Shown in pieces: positions 1 through 12,140 of a stretch of DNA of 64,000 nucleotides. Numbering within the stretch: position 1 is the first letter of the stretch; every line of letters starts with the position of its first letter. The notes under the pieces are model-generated. The model saw nothing but the letters and a program-made list of their open reading frames with translations. It did not search any database and was not told the origin of the DNA. Made by a program: the position numbers and the translations under genes. This stretch comes from Callaeas wilsoni. Lineage: Eukaryota; Chordata; Aves; Passeriformes; Callaeidae. Location of the stretch: the NCBI GenBank assembly GCA_013398955.1, contig VWPU01017427.1:1-64000 (forward strand). The letters are read 5' to 3'.

Positions 1-190
1 GCTCCTCCCCGGGCCCGCCGCCACCTGCGGCCCAGGACCCGCCCGCGGCCGCGGGGCCAAAGGCGAGGCGAGCCCGCGGCGCTGCCCCGGGGCGGGCGGG
101 GTGCGGCGCTCAGGTGTTTTCCACCTCGGCAAGACTTTGACCGCGGCCAGGTCACGGAGGCATGCGGGGGTGAGGAGAAGGAGCGGATCA
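1..190. promoter_or_regulatory. CpG island edge at the left border
   Basis: The first roughly 190 bases are very rich in G, C and CpG, then composition drops sharply to the AT-rich level of the rest of the left end. This is what a vertebrate promoter or first-exon CpG island looks like. The gene it serves is not in the window. By human synteny the neighbour beyond the TSGA10 3' end could be CRACDL (KIAA1211L), but nothing here proves that. Confidence 0.5.
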
Positions 191-2249
191 GGCACTGTGA
201 AAGGGCGATTTCACCGCTACAGCTTTCCGCCTCGGGTTTTCTTTCCCCCTTTGCCTACCCGAAGTGGCTTAAGGTAGCGACGAGCCATCTCCGGGTTATT
301 TTCTCGAGCGAGTTAAAGAGTGTTGGAGGTGGCAGGGTAATTGCAGTAGCTACAGTCAGGATCCTTGCGGTGATATCAGAGTGAAAGGCTCTAGCTGAAG
401 TTGCTTGCATCTGAGAACAGTAGTGCCCTTGGATCTTCAAATGGGGTATTTCAAGCTTAGCTTCTATGCAAGAGGTGAGAAAGGAAGGCTGGATGAACTG
501 GCTGGAAGAATTGACCAAAATAACATCGAGTAGTTAGTTCCTCACTTCAGCATCTAATCTATTTCAATAAATTTCTTTCAAACTTGTGAGTTCTGGTTTC
601 AACATGAGCACTTTGTTTTTTCTAAAGAGTCTCTCCTGTGTAGTCAGTGAGTCTGAGGATAGCAGTTTTGGCTAGAAAATACAGGTGTTGCCTGATAAAT
701 AAATAAACACCACACTATACTGCCTTGCAGTCCAAGGTAAAAGCATTAGAGTGAAAAATGCTGTGGAGGTTGCTTGTTTCTTAGGGCACTGATAAGGGAG
801 GCAGACATGAAAATGGAAAGTTGGTGCACACTGAGTCAGTCTCAAAATGAAAAATCATTTCAACACTACTTCCAGAGCAGCCAGAGTGGGTCAAAAAAGA
901 AATTCAATTATAGGTTTTATTTCTGCCAAGTAGCATTCTTTTAAAAATATTCATGCTATAGAGGCAAAAGTGATTTTATGAAATATTACTATGTGCAGGA
1001 AAGACATACCCTTGTGTAAAGCAAATCTGAGAAGTACATTGTTCACTTGCTCGGTTGCACTGCAGCTCTGACAACAAAGACGTTTTCTGCTTTGTGTACT
1101 CTATATAATTGCTTGGGTGTAGGCTGCATTCAAGATAAAAAATGTTTGTTCTTCTCCCACCTCAGGAAATAAAAGCACCAAAAATACAACACAGATGAGA
1201 AGCACAAGATAGGAAACTTAAAACTAAGCTCAGACTTTTGCATCTGCTGAAATAAATTATTAAACTGCTTCATGGTTTTTAATAAAAATCAAATGTGGGA
1301 CAGCCTAGAGAAAAATCAAATTACAGTATATTAGAGAGTCAGGTCAAAAAAAGTACATTGGAAGGGAACATCATTTCAGGCCATGCCATTATACATAATG
1401 TTTTAATTACAAGCAAATTTTGTTTTTTCAAAGTTTATTAATAAAAAATCTGATAGTTGTCATGAAATAAGGTTATTTTTTTATACAGTCAACCCAAGAG
1501 GAAAAACATGAAAATTTTATCCGTCTTATCAAGCTCTTTTTCTTCTGTTCAGAAAGTGTCCAAAATGTAAAACTGAAATATCATTCCACATGTTCAGATA
1601 ACTGTGCATGTTAATACCACAAACTATGTATGATTCATTCATCTTCACTTCACTTACTCCCTCTGCTGGGAATTAGCATGAAAGTTCAGTGGATCAGAGG
1701 AAAGATCATTAAGAGTGCAAGATTAAGACATTTAAAAGCCTCTTTTGCTTCGTTCATTAGAAGATCACACTTCTTTACAGACCCTCCAGTCTATATCAGT
1801 AAATCAATTTGCATTTCTTGTTGCAAGGCTATTCGTTCCAAAATGATGTGGAAGGAGAAGCTAATGCAAATTAACTAGTTAAATATGGAATAAATACTAA
1901 GTTCTTATGCATTCTACTGTATCATTGTAACTGCCAATATCAAAGATTAAATAAATATAGAAAAACAACTGAGTAACAGAACTGCTAAACTATATCTGAT
2001 GGTGATAGCCATGTTGCTAATGCTCCACTGCCTGCACTGACACCAACAGGATTAGTTGGTCTGAGAAGAAATGAGGGAATAGAATAAAGATGTCAGTTGC
2101 AGTACTACCAAAGACTACCTCACACCATGAGCATTTTTTCTGTTGTAAGTCTAAAACCACTTGCTCTAACACTGACAACAGAATCTTAACTCTGATTACG
2201 TGTTGCTAAACTTCAAGCTTTATTAGTGACTGAAAAGAAGAAAAAGAAA
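191..2249. other. Non-coding stretch, nothing recognised
   Basis: AT-rich sequence with only short open frames (longest about 87 codons) that resemble no known protein. No RNA gene, repeat family or conserved exon was recognised. Confidence 0.5.
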
Positions 2250-3450
2250 TGATGCAATGATGGCAGTGGTCAACAAGGGGAGACCGACAGATGTCATCTA
2301 TCTAGACTTCTGTAAAGCCTTTGGTACTGTCCCACATAACATCCTTATCTTCATATTGGAGAGACATGGATTTGACGGATGGACTGTTCAGTGGATACGG
2401 AATTAGCTAGATGGATGCAGACAGAGAGCTGTGGTCCGTGTCTCTACGTCCAGGTGGAAGTGGGCGATGAGTGGTGTCCTCCAGGGCTCTGCCTTGGGAC
2501 TGGTGCTCTTCAATATCTTCATCAAAGACACCGTCAGTGGGATCGAGTGCACCCTCAGCAAGTGTGCAGATGGCACCAGGCTGAGCGGTGCAGGTGACAC
2601 AACAGAAGGACAGGATGCCATGCAGAGGGACCTGGACAAGCTTGAGAAGTGGGCCCACAAGAACCTCATGATGTTCAACAAATCCAAGTGCAAGGTGCTG
2701 TGCCTGGGCCAGGGCAATCCCAGATATGAGTGGACGGGGAGAAGTCATTGAGAGTAGCCCTGCAGAGAAGGACTTAGGGTTTCTTGTGGATGAAAAGCAA
2801 GACATTACCCAGCAATGTGCACTCACAACCCAGAAAGGGAGTTGTATCCTGGGCTGTATCCAAAGCAGCGTGGCTAGCAGGTCGAGAGAGGGGATTCTGT
2901 CCCTCTGCTCTGGTAAGATCCCACCAGGAGTGCTGCATCCAGCTCTGGCGTCCCCAGCACAGGAAGGACATGGACCTTTTGGAGCAAGTCCAGAGGAGGC
3001 CACCAAGTTGATCAAAGGGACAGAGCACCTCTCCCATGAGGAAAGGCTGAGAGAATTGGGACTGTTCAACCTGGAAAAGAGAAGGCTTAGGGACGATCTA
3101 ATTGCATCCTTCCAGTATCTGATAGGGGCTTATAAAATGAGAGAGAGGGACTTTGTATACAGGCAGATAGGGACAGGACAACGAGCAATGGTTTTAAACT
3201 GAAGGAGGGCAGGTTTAGATTAGGTGTTAGGAAGAAAGCCTTTACTCAGAGGGTGTTGCACTGGAACAGACTGTCCAGAGAAGCTGTGGATGTCCGATCC
3301 CTGATGTGTTCCAGGCCAGATTGGATGGCACTTTGAGCAACTTGGTCCAATGGAAGGTGTCCTCCATGCCAGGGGGGTTGGAACTAGATAGTCTTTAAAG
3401 TCCTTTCCAACCCAAACCATTCTATGATTCTATGAATCTATGATTCAATC
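2250..3450 (+). mobile_element. CR1 LINE, 5'-truncated, plus orientation
   Basis: Translation in several frames gives the C-terminal half of the CR1 ORF2 reverse transcriptase, including runs such as [19 protein letters not shown] and RLRELGLFNLEKRRL, followed by the CR1 3' region. The frame is broken by stops and shifts (for example after the WIRN motif near 2403), so the copy is dead. It ends in the family's typical 3' tail of repeated ATTCTATG-like units at about 3418-3446. CR1 copies are usually 5'-truncated, as here. Confidence 0.92.
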
Positions 3451-6400
3451 TAAATCTGTTTTTCTTTGAGTGGAAAAAACAAGATAAATCACATACATAC
3501 AAGGCTCCAAATGCTGCTGAAAGGTTGCTTGCATAGATTTTACAAGAAGCAGGGAAATAATTCTGCCCAGAAACACACAATGAATTCTTCCCCTTTGGAC
3601 GGTTGGGACTATATTGTAATGGAGATACTACTCTGTATCCCTACATCCTGCTTCCTCTAGTATGCAGAATAGATACTAAGGAGGAAGACACCAGAGGTAC
3701 TGAATTCTTTCTTCTACAAACCCCGTAAACCAGTTATGCTCAAGTGAAATACCTTCTACTGAGTAATGGGGACAGTTTCTATTGCCACAGGCAAGCAAAC
3801 TTGGAAACAACTCTATAACCAGTGGCTAAAAATTGTCATGAGAACTTCTACAAATGCTATAGGTTTCTTTGTTATGGAAACCACATGATTTTAGGTCATA
3901 AGAGTATATCTGAGTTTAAAATACTCTTATTTTGTATAAACCCACAAATCATATTTTCAGATTTGCCTATGTAAAAATATTGTGGTAAAAGGAAATTTAA
4001 AGACATATATAAAAATCAGATATAGCATTGTTCATGGTTGAAAATAAGTGTCACAAATACAAACAAATGATAAATAGAATTTTTTTGGTGTAGGTTTCTT
4101 TCCAATCAAAATATTGTAACTAAGCAACAACAAGAAAATCACAAGTAATCTACTTCCTCATCATGAGGAAATAGATACTATTACAAAGGCTGTAACACAT
4201 TTCAGGCTGAGCATATACAACAGTAATTCCTGGGTTTTGAAAAGATTAAGATGTATTACAGATTAGAGTGTTTACAACCAAAAGTGAAGAAGTGTTGAAA
4301 CTCTGAGCTCATTATTGGCCTTTACATAAGGAAAAAGTTTAATATTCAGTCATGGTCTGAAGGTTTTTGGAATATACTGTTGGGGCAGTACATTCAATTC
4401 CCAACCCACAAACACTGTTCCAGTCCTCTTGGGTTATTACTACAGACATTGCCAACAAGCAAGTTTATTGTCAAATAAAATGTATTGTTTGCAAACTTCA
4501 GCAAATTCAATTAATTCTTTAATTTTTTTTCTTTCTTTCAGTTTCTGACTTAGGTCAGACATAGGGGGATTGCCACTACAGTGATCCTGCTCTCTGAATA
4601 TACTCACTTGAATGGTTTTTTTTTCCTTAACCATTAAAAATCATGCAGCAATTAATTGCTGTCAGAAGTCACTTGAAGTCTGTATGTCATCACCATTGAC
4701 AAAAGTTCCTTTGGCTCCATTCATGACCTTGTAATCTCCTTGCAATTTTCCTGCAAAAAATTAAAGTTTTCATTTCCAAAACATTTTTTAGGGGAAGGCT
4801 AAGCCTAATTAAAAGGCTATTACTTTATCAGAGTAGTCAAGAAAAAGCAGGTTTATTACATCTTGATATTTATAGATTCATATTCCCTTATTCCTCTCTG
4901 CATAAGAGAAGAATTTTAAAGTCCAAATTGCTTAAGAATCTTCAGCTTTTACTTTGTAGGTGAGCAACTCTTTACTGACTTCTTTATTATGTTACATGGA
5001 AAAGCATCATTATTGCAACTAAAGAATTACATCTTAGGACAAAGGCCTCTGCACAGCATATCCACTCCCAAAAAGAACTCCTTTTATCTGTACTGAGTTT
5101 ATCTAATATCTGCTTCTCATCTTCTAGATGATAGGGTGTTCATTTTATAGACCAAGATCACATATCCCAAACTGTTTTATGATCATCTTCTAGAAAAAAA
5201 AATCAATATGACAATATGATTGCAAAACAACAAATCTCTTTCTCATCTTCTGGGATAATGAAATGATCATCTTCTCTCATCTGGGAAAACTGTACAATAT
5301 GCCTTTTAATAACTGCATAATGTGGCAGTGGTTAATATCATTATGTCTGCTCCTACAGTCTTTATTACTTGCAAGCAGTCCCATTAACACTGTTGATGGC
5401 TGAAATTACTTCTGTGGCTGTCTGCCAAATACAAATGAAGAACCAGTACCTCCAAATTAAAATCAGGCCACCTGTACTGAAAAATATTGTTACTCTTGTG
5501 GAAGATAATCCTAAAATTAATGTTGCATGTATATATTTATAGCTAATTTTTTAAAAACATTATTCATTAAACTATTTTTACAGGCTTTTTAAAGCCACCT
5601 GTTACTAAAAAGCAACACAGCTGTTTTTTACAGTATTAGGAGCATTCGTATGGGTTATGCTGTCTTTAATTCTTACTCAAACTTGAATGTTAATGTTGAG
5701 CAGTCAGCTTACCACAAAAAATTTATATAAAGGAACATATGTGTGAGTTTATGCTTAACTCATTATTGTGAGCAACATGCCTTTGCTTGCAAAAATAAGC
5801 CTAGAGAAACTTAACTCTGTTATGAAGATAGCAAAACCACTGAATCTAGGTGTGGATTCTGAAAGCACTTTGAGGAGGCTTCCTAGTCTCTTTAATGGTC
5901 AATCCAGGTAATTTGATGGATTAGATTTTATTGTATAAAAATGTTATAACACATTTGATGTGTAAGGCAAGCTTTGGACTCCTATCACCTAAGAAAATCG
6001 GACAGAAATCCCACCAGGTCTGCAACACAAACTGCAGGGCACATCCTTTTCACTTTGCTGGAGCAATGAGTCCGGCAAAATACAGACACAGAGAAAGATG
6101 GAATAATAAGAAAAAGTTACTGTCCAATTTACTTCTGATAGCACATCCTCCACAGAATGAGAAGGTGACTGTCTGCCTCATCGCCCATCACAGACTCTCT
6201 GCTGAAATAGCACCAGAACCCTGGAGAGAAGGAAGGGCATTAGCAGTGATTCCAACACTACCTTCTCATTATGTTTCATGTATACTGCAGAGTCACACAT
6301 TAGCTGTGGAAGAAGCCTCTCCAGTTTCTAGCAGTTGTTTCTACAATACCTTTTTCAATCTCTAGTGACTTGTCTTAAAGCAGTTGAAAAATGAGATTTC

Positions 6401-7024
6401 CCCTCCAAGAGGACCCTCCTGGACTAGTAGTACACTATTTAACAGGAACTTACACCTAGATCATATTTTATCAATTCTCCAAATATCTATTTTATAAGTC
6501 TTAATTCTGTGATTCTGTTGATTATTACACTCAAATATTTGCATTAATATTCTTGCTTTTACTCTCAGGCAACATTTTACATTGTTTTTTGTTTCATTCT
6601 GGTCTCAATGAATTTTTTACATCTTTCTAGAGTTAGCTGAGAGGGAAATCATCATTCATAGATATTTCAGATATGTCTACTATTCCACCTTATTCTTGGT
6701 AGACACTCTAAGTTCTTGATATAAAATTTATTAAGAACTTTAGTATTGTGGACATTCAAGCAAATAGGCAAATCAAATGCAAATCACTTACACAAGGCAG
6801 ACATTTCCAGATTCAGATCTCTGCTCTGTTTTAGGAGAGCCTTTTCTAACTGGCTATTTTATTCATCCCTGTATCACTACACCACATGAACCTGATAAAT
6901 TCTTTCCATTTAAGCTTTTAAAATGTAGCACAGACTGCCAACGTTTCAGCTATTATTGCAGGGGGTTTTTTTAAAATGAAAACAATCCCAAACCACTTAG
7001 CACAAACAAGTAACTAAGTAGAGT
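3451..7024. other. Non-coding stretch, nothing recognised
   Basis: AT-rich sequence. The longest open frame (5931-6365, plus, 144 codons) has no recognisable domain and a composition like its surroundings, so it is not called. A conserved exon was sought on both strands and none was seen. Confidence 0.45.
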
Positions 7025-7127
7025 TCAAGGGAATCAAGCAACCTGGTCTAGTGGAAGGTTAGAACTAAATGGTCTTTAATGTCCCTTTCAATCCAAACCA
7101 TTCTAGGATTGTAGGATTCTGGAAGTC
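7025..7127 (+). mobile_element. CR1 3'-end fragment
   Basis: About 100 bases match the CR1 3' untranslated end: the 'ctggtctagtggaaggt...gaactaaatggtct' block, then 'cctttcaatccaaaccattct' and a short ATTCT/GATTCT tail. Only the last part of the element is present. Confidence 0.8.
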
Positions 7128-8704
7128 TGAAAAAACCTTGGTTCTTCCCACATAGCAAAAAAAAAAAAAATTATAAAAAGGACTTGGATGAGGAAAAAAG
7201 TTATGAATTATATTAGTTATATATTAATTATATATCTTGAATTCTCAAAAATGGAAAATAACCAAGCAGAAGAAAAACTGAGTTCATTGCCCTGCAAAAG
7301 CTACATCGATTTAATTAAGAAAAATTTAGCTTAAAACAGTCAGAAATTTTTAAACAAACCTGGCTCACTTACTTCATTTTTAGTTTTTAAACTCATTGTA
7401 CCCTAGCAACGTGCAAAAGTCACATAAGGCCAACTAGGATAAAAAAACCCCAAATCAAACCTAACAACAAAACACCAAGCAAAAATCCCCCATAAAATCA
7501 GAAAAAAAAAATCAAGCAAGATAGGAATTGAATTCCTAATCTAGTTTGTAGACGATTAGTCTTCATTTGTTATTTAGCCAGAAGTTTACTACTTAGAATG
7601 GAATTTTATCACCCTGAAAAGGGAGTAATGCAAATAGAAAAAGCACCACAATTGTTAGTATCAGTGCATTGGTTACATGGATTGTTTCCTCTTTTCTTTG
7701 TAAGTATCAAAAATAGAAGAAAGTGTTCTGGTAATTAAAAGTAAATTAAACCATTCCAGATGACACAACGTTTCTTTCAACAAATTTAAGAGCTGCACTG
7801 CACTCAGATGGGGGAGAAGTAGACACAGTTCTGTCAGAGGAATGAAGACTCCCTGTACTTGCTATCAAGGATTGGCAGTAGTTAAAAAAATAACTGTCTT
7901 GCACAGCTGTGTTTTCTTCCTGAGGGTACCAGAACCAGCTCGCAGACCCAAGGAAACTTGTCTCATATTATTGGGACTCATTTTTAATACTTTGATAGCA
8001 AAGATTAATCAAGTGCCAAAGGTAATAATCTCAATTAACAAATTAAACTGGGAAGTACATAATCATCTCAGAAGCAAGTCATGAACTGAGACTTCTTCCC
8101 CCCTCAACTGGCAATATTTTTTTTAATGCATGCTGCCATCAATCTATCAAAAACATGTGATGCAACCAGCATGCAGCTACCAAATAGGAAACTAAGCTGA
8201 GACTGAAACTGTCAGGGGCAGCTCCATATTGTGGAAGCTCCATTCCACTAATTATTACAAAGAAAGCTCGGCTTGCTCCTCCTGAGGATTACGAGTACTT
8301 GAGGACTTACAGAATGTGCTTATGTTTCTTGTAAAAACATGGGCATATATAGAGTAAACACTATTCTGAAAACTAGAAGAAAGACTGGATAGTTAAGAGC
8401 TTTTATGTAAGAAAGATGAAAATATTTACATCTACACTTTGTACAAAACAGTGACAAGCTGAGATTTTCTGTAGCATTATTTCCATTACTGTTTTAAGAA
8501 TTATTGACTACAGCATCCCGGTACAAGTAGTTGCTGTTGACTATACAGTTTGATACAATTCAATAAAACAAAATAAAAGGAGTATCATCAAAAGATTGTG
8601 GTCCTGAAGCTTCCTGTAACTTTTCTTGCATGAATGTAATTCCACAGAATTCAGTTGATATTTCAACAAGAAACATCAGAGTTCATGCTTTTATTTTTAT
8701 TTCC

Positions 8705-8873
8705 CACTCAGTGTTTGGAACTTAAATGTTGTGGAACCACCTGATCTTCCAGGGACTAGTCCAGAGACCCATCAGGAGATTGATGATGGGAATGTTGAGG
8801 TGAAGATGTTTTTAATGTAGAGCTTAACTGATATGAATTTGTACAACTCTGGCGTTGAAGCTCCTGAAGTTCC
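8705..8873 (-). pseudogene. TSGA10: TSGA10 last coding exon
   Basis: The acceptor TATTTAG precedes a frame reading ELQELQRQ, then Ser/Thr-rich sequence ending QSPDGSLD and a TAG at 8756-8758, where human TSGA10 reads LDRSLEE. After the TAG the frame stays open to a second stop at 8708-8710. AATAAA-like signals on the minus strand follow at about 8690-8701. The early stop alone would remove only a short tail. Confidence 0.78.
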
Positions 8874-10765
8874 CTAAATAAACATTATTTTACTGTGAGA
8901 CTAAACATTTTTCAAATATCTTTAAAACGGTCTCATAGTCACTATAAGCCCCTTTTTTTTCCTAAGATTGTCATCTTTTAAATTTTATTTTAAAAGGAAA
9001 TGTAGTTTTCATCATATACTTCTCTGAAAGACAGTATTGAGTCTCTTTGTATTATTCCCTTACTGAGATTTATTTCTACATATCCATTGTCTCAATTTTC
9101 CCTGAAAGACGGAAGATAGCCATGGTTACTGCAGGTTTAAAACTAAAAACTCTAAACATCTGCAGGGAGGAAGAGCCTAATTTTAAGGTTATTCAAAAGT
9201 AAGAACAGTGGTGCTTGTGGTATTCCTGTGCTGTTTGAGCTGGCAAACCCCGTGGACCTAGAGTCTACTGAAGTACCCTGATATTTAAAAGATGCCAGAA
9301 TCCCCAGTGGGAAAGTTGCAAAATGGAAGTCCAGTCATTTTGAGTGCAAGAGATGGGGCCTGGATATTAGATCAATCCATAACTCCTGCATCTGGCTCTG
9401 TGGGAAGGAAGTATGTGGGATTGGATAACACACTGGAAAGTTTTGAAGGTGCATACTCCTCTGAGATCCTGGTTTCAGTCTGTCAGTTGTTTACATAAGG
9501 AGAATCTAGTCCGTGTTGAATTGGGAAACTACTAGGTAGGGTGGCTACAACAAGCCCTGGGTTTCAGTGTGGCTCAGCCACTATCACAGACCTACCCATG
9601 GAGTGGACCACGGAAGCAGGTCACTGAAACCTGCTGGGAATGATCACATTCACCACTGGCTCAGGGAGCTGGATCTACAGGTAACAGAGGGACTTCTCTA
9701 GCAACACCAGCTCAGCAAGCCATCAACAGTCCCTGTGCTTGGTCACCACAGCCAGGAGAGGACAATAATTAAAAGTTATTGTTTCCACAGGAGTGCAGAC
9801 TGCTTCTGCAGACAGAGGGATGGGAGGAATGAGGAGGTGCTTTTCCTGGCTGGTAAAGAAAAAGCCAGACAGATGGATCAAGCCTCCTGGTATCAGTGTT
9901 TTGGTGCCTACTCAAGGTCTGACAATGTTGGCACTTCCACCTCCTAATTTCAGGCATTATTTCTTTCTGCACCAAGGCAGTAAATCAGTACGACTAGTCC
10001 AGCCAGTGTTATAACAAGGATAGCATATACCCACTTCTTTAACAACAAAACCAAACCAGTCACTACTCGCAGCTGTTGCTTCCATTATGTACTAACATGA
10101 TACTGACTTTAAGGGTAGTATTTTTCTTATATGGCCGATTTTCTGGTTTTCGCTTGCCTGTGCCAGAAAAATAAATTGGCTCTAAGAAGCTGGCTTGGAG
10201 CTTTAATTTCTTCCCATGAAAGCAGAGATGTCCTCTCCAGACCCCTCATCCTTACTTATGAGAGAACAGAATATCAACAATTTAGTAGTTAAATGAGACA
10301 CCTTATTCTCAGACCTGTGCTATGATCACATCACTCTGCTTCTTTTAGCTCGCTCTTTTACATATCGAAAATAATACCCAAAACTATAATATTTTATCCT
10401 CAATACATCCATGAAATACAGAAGTATTGTTGTTTCAAAGATAAGAAAACTATATAAGACACCAAGACTATGTAGATAAATTAATTAATGAAGCAGGACA
10501 GTGACCATTCTCTGGTGCTGTGGCCAAATCATGTGAAATAGTTCCTACATGTTGTTAAACTCCTTTCTTGCAAAATATAAAAAAAAAAATTTGTCATACT
10601 GCCACTTGTGAACCATCTGTAGCACTTCAAGTAGGACCTGGGAGAATGGGGGTTGGTACAGGCAAAATCATTCCAGAGGGTACAGAGAATTAGTAGGCTA
10701 TAAAGCACTTGTATAAATGACTAGTCACCTGGATTTTCACTACAGATCAAGACAGGCATCAGTAT

Positions 10766-11135
10766 AAACTGATGCCTTGTTGGGCTTACCTAAAAACAAA
10801 GGCCAGACAAGATTAAGAGAATAAAGAGCGGTTATATTTATTGAAGGACTTTCAGGTACATTCAGGGTAGATAAAGCCCCCACCCAGGGGCTACACCCAA
10901 AAAATGGAGGATGGGTCATGGATTTTCATACTTTTATAAGTTTGGTCCATTTGCATATTGGGTGTTAATCTTCCAATTACAGCTTCCGCTAATGAAGTCA
11001 TTTACCCCAAATTTGCTCCCCCCCCAACTCACTTTTGTTTACATTTCTCAGGGCCTGAGACAGTGAGGTGTCCTTGATTCCCAGGCCTAGAGAGGAATTG
11101 TTGTATCTAACCAAAATGAGAAAGCAGTAGTCTAC
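10766..11135 (-). mobile_element. Possible solo LTR, minus orientation
   Basis: A block of about 370 bases starts TGTTGGGC and ends GTCTACA on the plus strand, giving TG...CA termini with short imperfect inverted ends. Read on the minus strand it contains an AATAAA signal near 10838. It sits between TSGA10 exons and differs in composition from its surroundings (C runs, 'gataaagcccccacccagg'). No flanking target duplication was found, so the limits are uncertain. Confidence 0.35.
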
Positions 11136-11532
11136 ACTCCATATGGAGCTGAGAGTTCTACACTAGAGAATTACAGGAGTACAAACACATGAAAAATGTA
11201 AAAGCTAAAATCCTAAGGCAACAAGATGACTGAAGAGAGATGAGTATCTTCAGGAAAGTGACCCATCTCATCCTAAACCAGGCTATTCCAGAGAGTACAT
11301 AATCTGTCTTATTCTGTTGGCTATATAGGCAACCTACACAATTTAGACAGCATGTGTAACAGCTGAACAGACTAAATTTAGTGCCATGAATAGTCTCTGA
11401 ACACACAGGAGATGTAAAGCACTGTAAACCCAAAATTTGTTGTTTATCTGACTAATTAGCCTAACCCTCAGTGCTATACTGCATTTCACCCCAATTAGCT
11501 GCAGGAAGCACAATACAAAAACATATACTTGC

Positions 11533-11637
11533 CTATCAAAGCGCTCAGTCCCCAGCTGTGTTTTGGTGATACCCAGTTCTGACTCTAACTGAGCTGCTCT
11601 GTTTCTGAGGTGAGTAAAGTCTTGATTCTGCACAGCA
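11533..11637 (-). pseudogene. TSGA10: TSGA10 penultimate exon with GC donor
   Basis: The exon encodes [18 protein letters not shown] followed by [17 protein letters not shown], one of the best matches to human TSGA10. The acceptor is TTCACAG. The only donor that keeps frame with the last exon is AG|GCAAGT, a GC-AG type donor (joining gives Asp-Arg-Glu-Leu). The exon itself has no stop. Confidence 0.82.
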
Positions 11638-11954
11638 CTGTGAAGTCCATACACATTAATTGGATAGCAACTGTAATTCCCCAAGCATATAGCCACATGC
11701 AATTATTCAAAATTAAAAGGGCAGCTATACCATGCAATTGAGATTAAGAACATTTTTTGGAGCAAAATATAACACTATGCAGAAGAGTCTAATAGGGTTT
11801 AACTGAGGAATCCAAAGCAGGTTATTGGTATCTTCTGCTATTAAGGTAGTCAAGGTACATTGGCCATTTGAAAATGCAGCTAGATATAAAACCACCTCTG
11901 TTTAAACACACTTGGGAAGAACGAGAAATACTGCAATACTCTCCTGGTCATTTA

Positions 11955-12140
11955 CTCACAGAAAGCAAGCTGTTCCTTGAGAAACTGAATTTCAGAGTCT
12001 TTCTCTTGCTTTGCTCTCTGTGACCAAAATTTGTTCTCACAATTGGACACAAGCAAAGATTCCAGGTTTTTCATGATGCTCTTTCATTTCCCAGTTGTTT
12101 TCTCAGCAGCTCTGTTTCAGAATGGTTTGACTCACACTTG
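11955..12140 (-). pseudogene. TSGA10: TSGA10 exon with one-base frameshift
   Basis: The first part reads [19 protein letters not shown]. The next homologous block, [16 protein letters not shown] then [17 protein letters not shown], is in another frame. The change lies near 12072-12076, where one base is missing (GCATCATG instead of a GCA-TCA-ATG pattern). The donor may be GTGAGT at 11959 or GTAAAT at 11954. The acceptor may be CACAG or four bases later. Confidence 0.78.

Noticed and set aside
2407..3069. 220-codon minus-strand frame
   Set aside because: It is the antisense shadow of the CR1 reverse transcriptase on the plus strand.
5931..6365. 144-codon open frame, plus strand
   Set aside because: No recognisable domain, no splice context and a composition like the flanking non-coding DNA.
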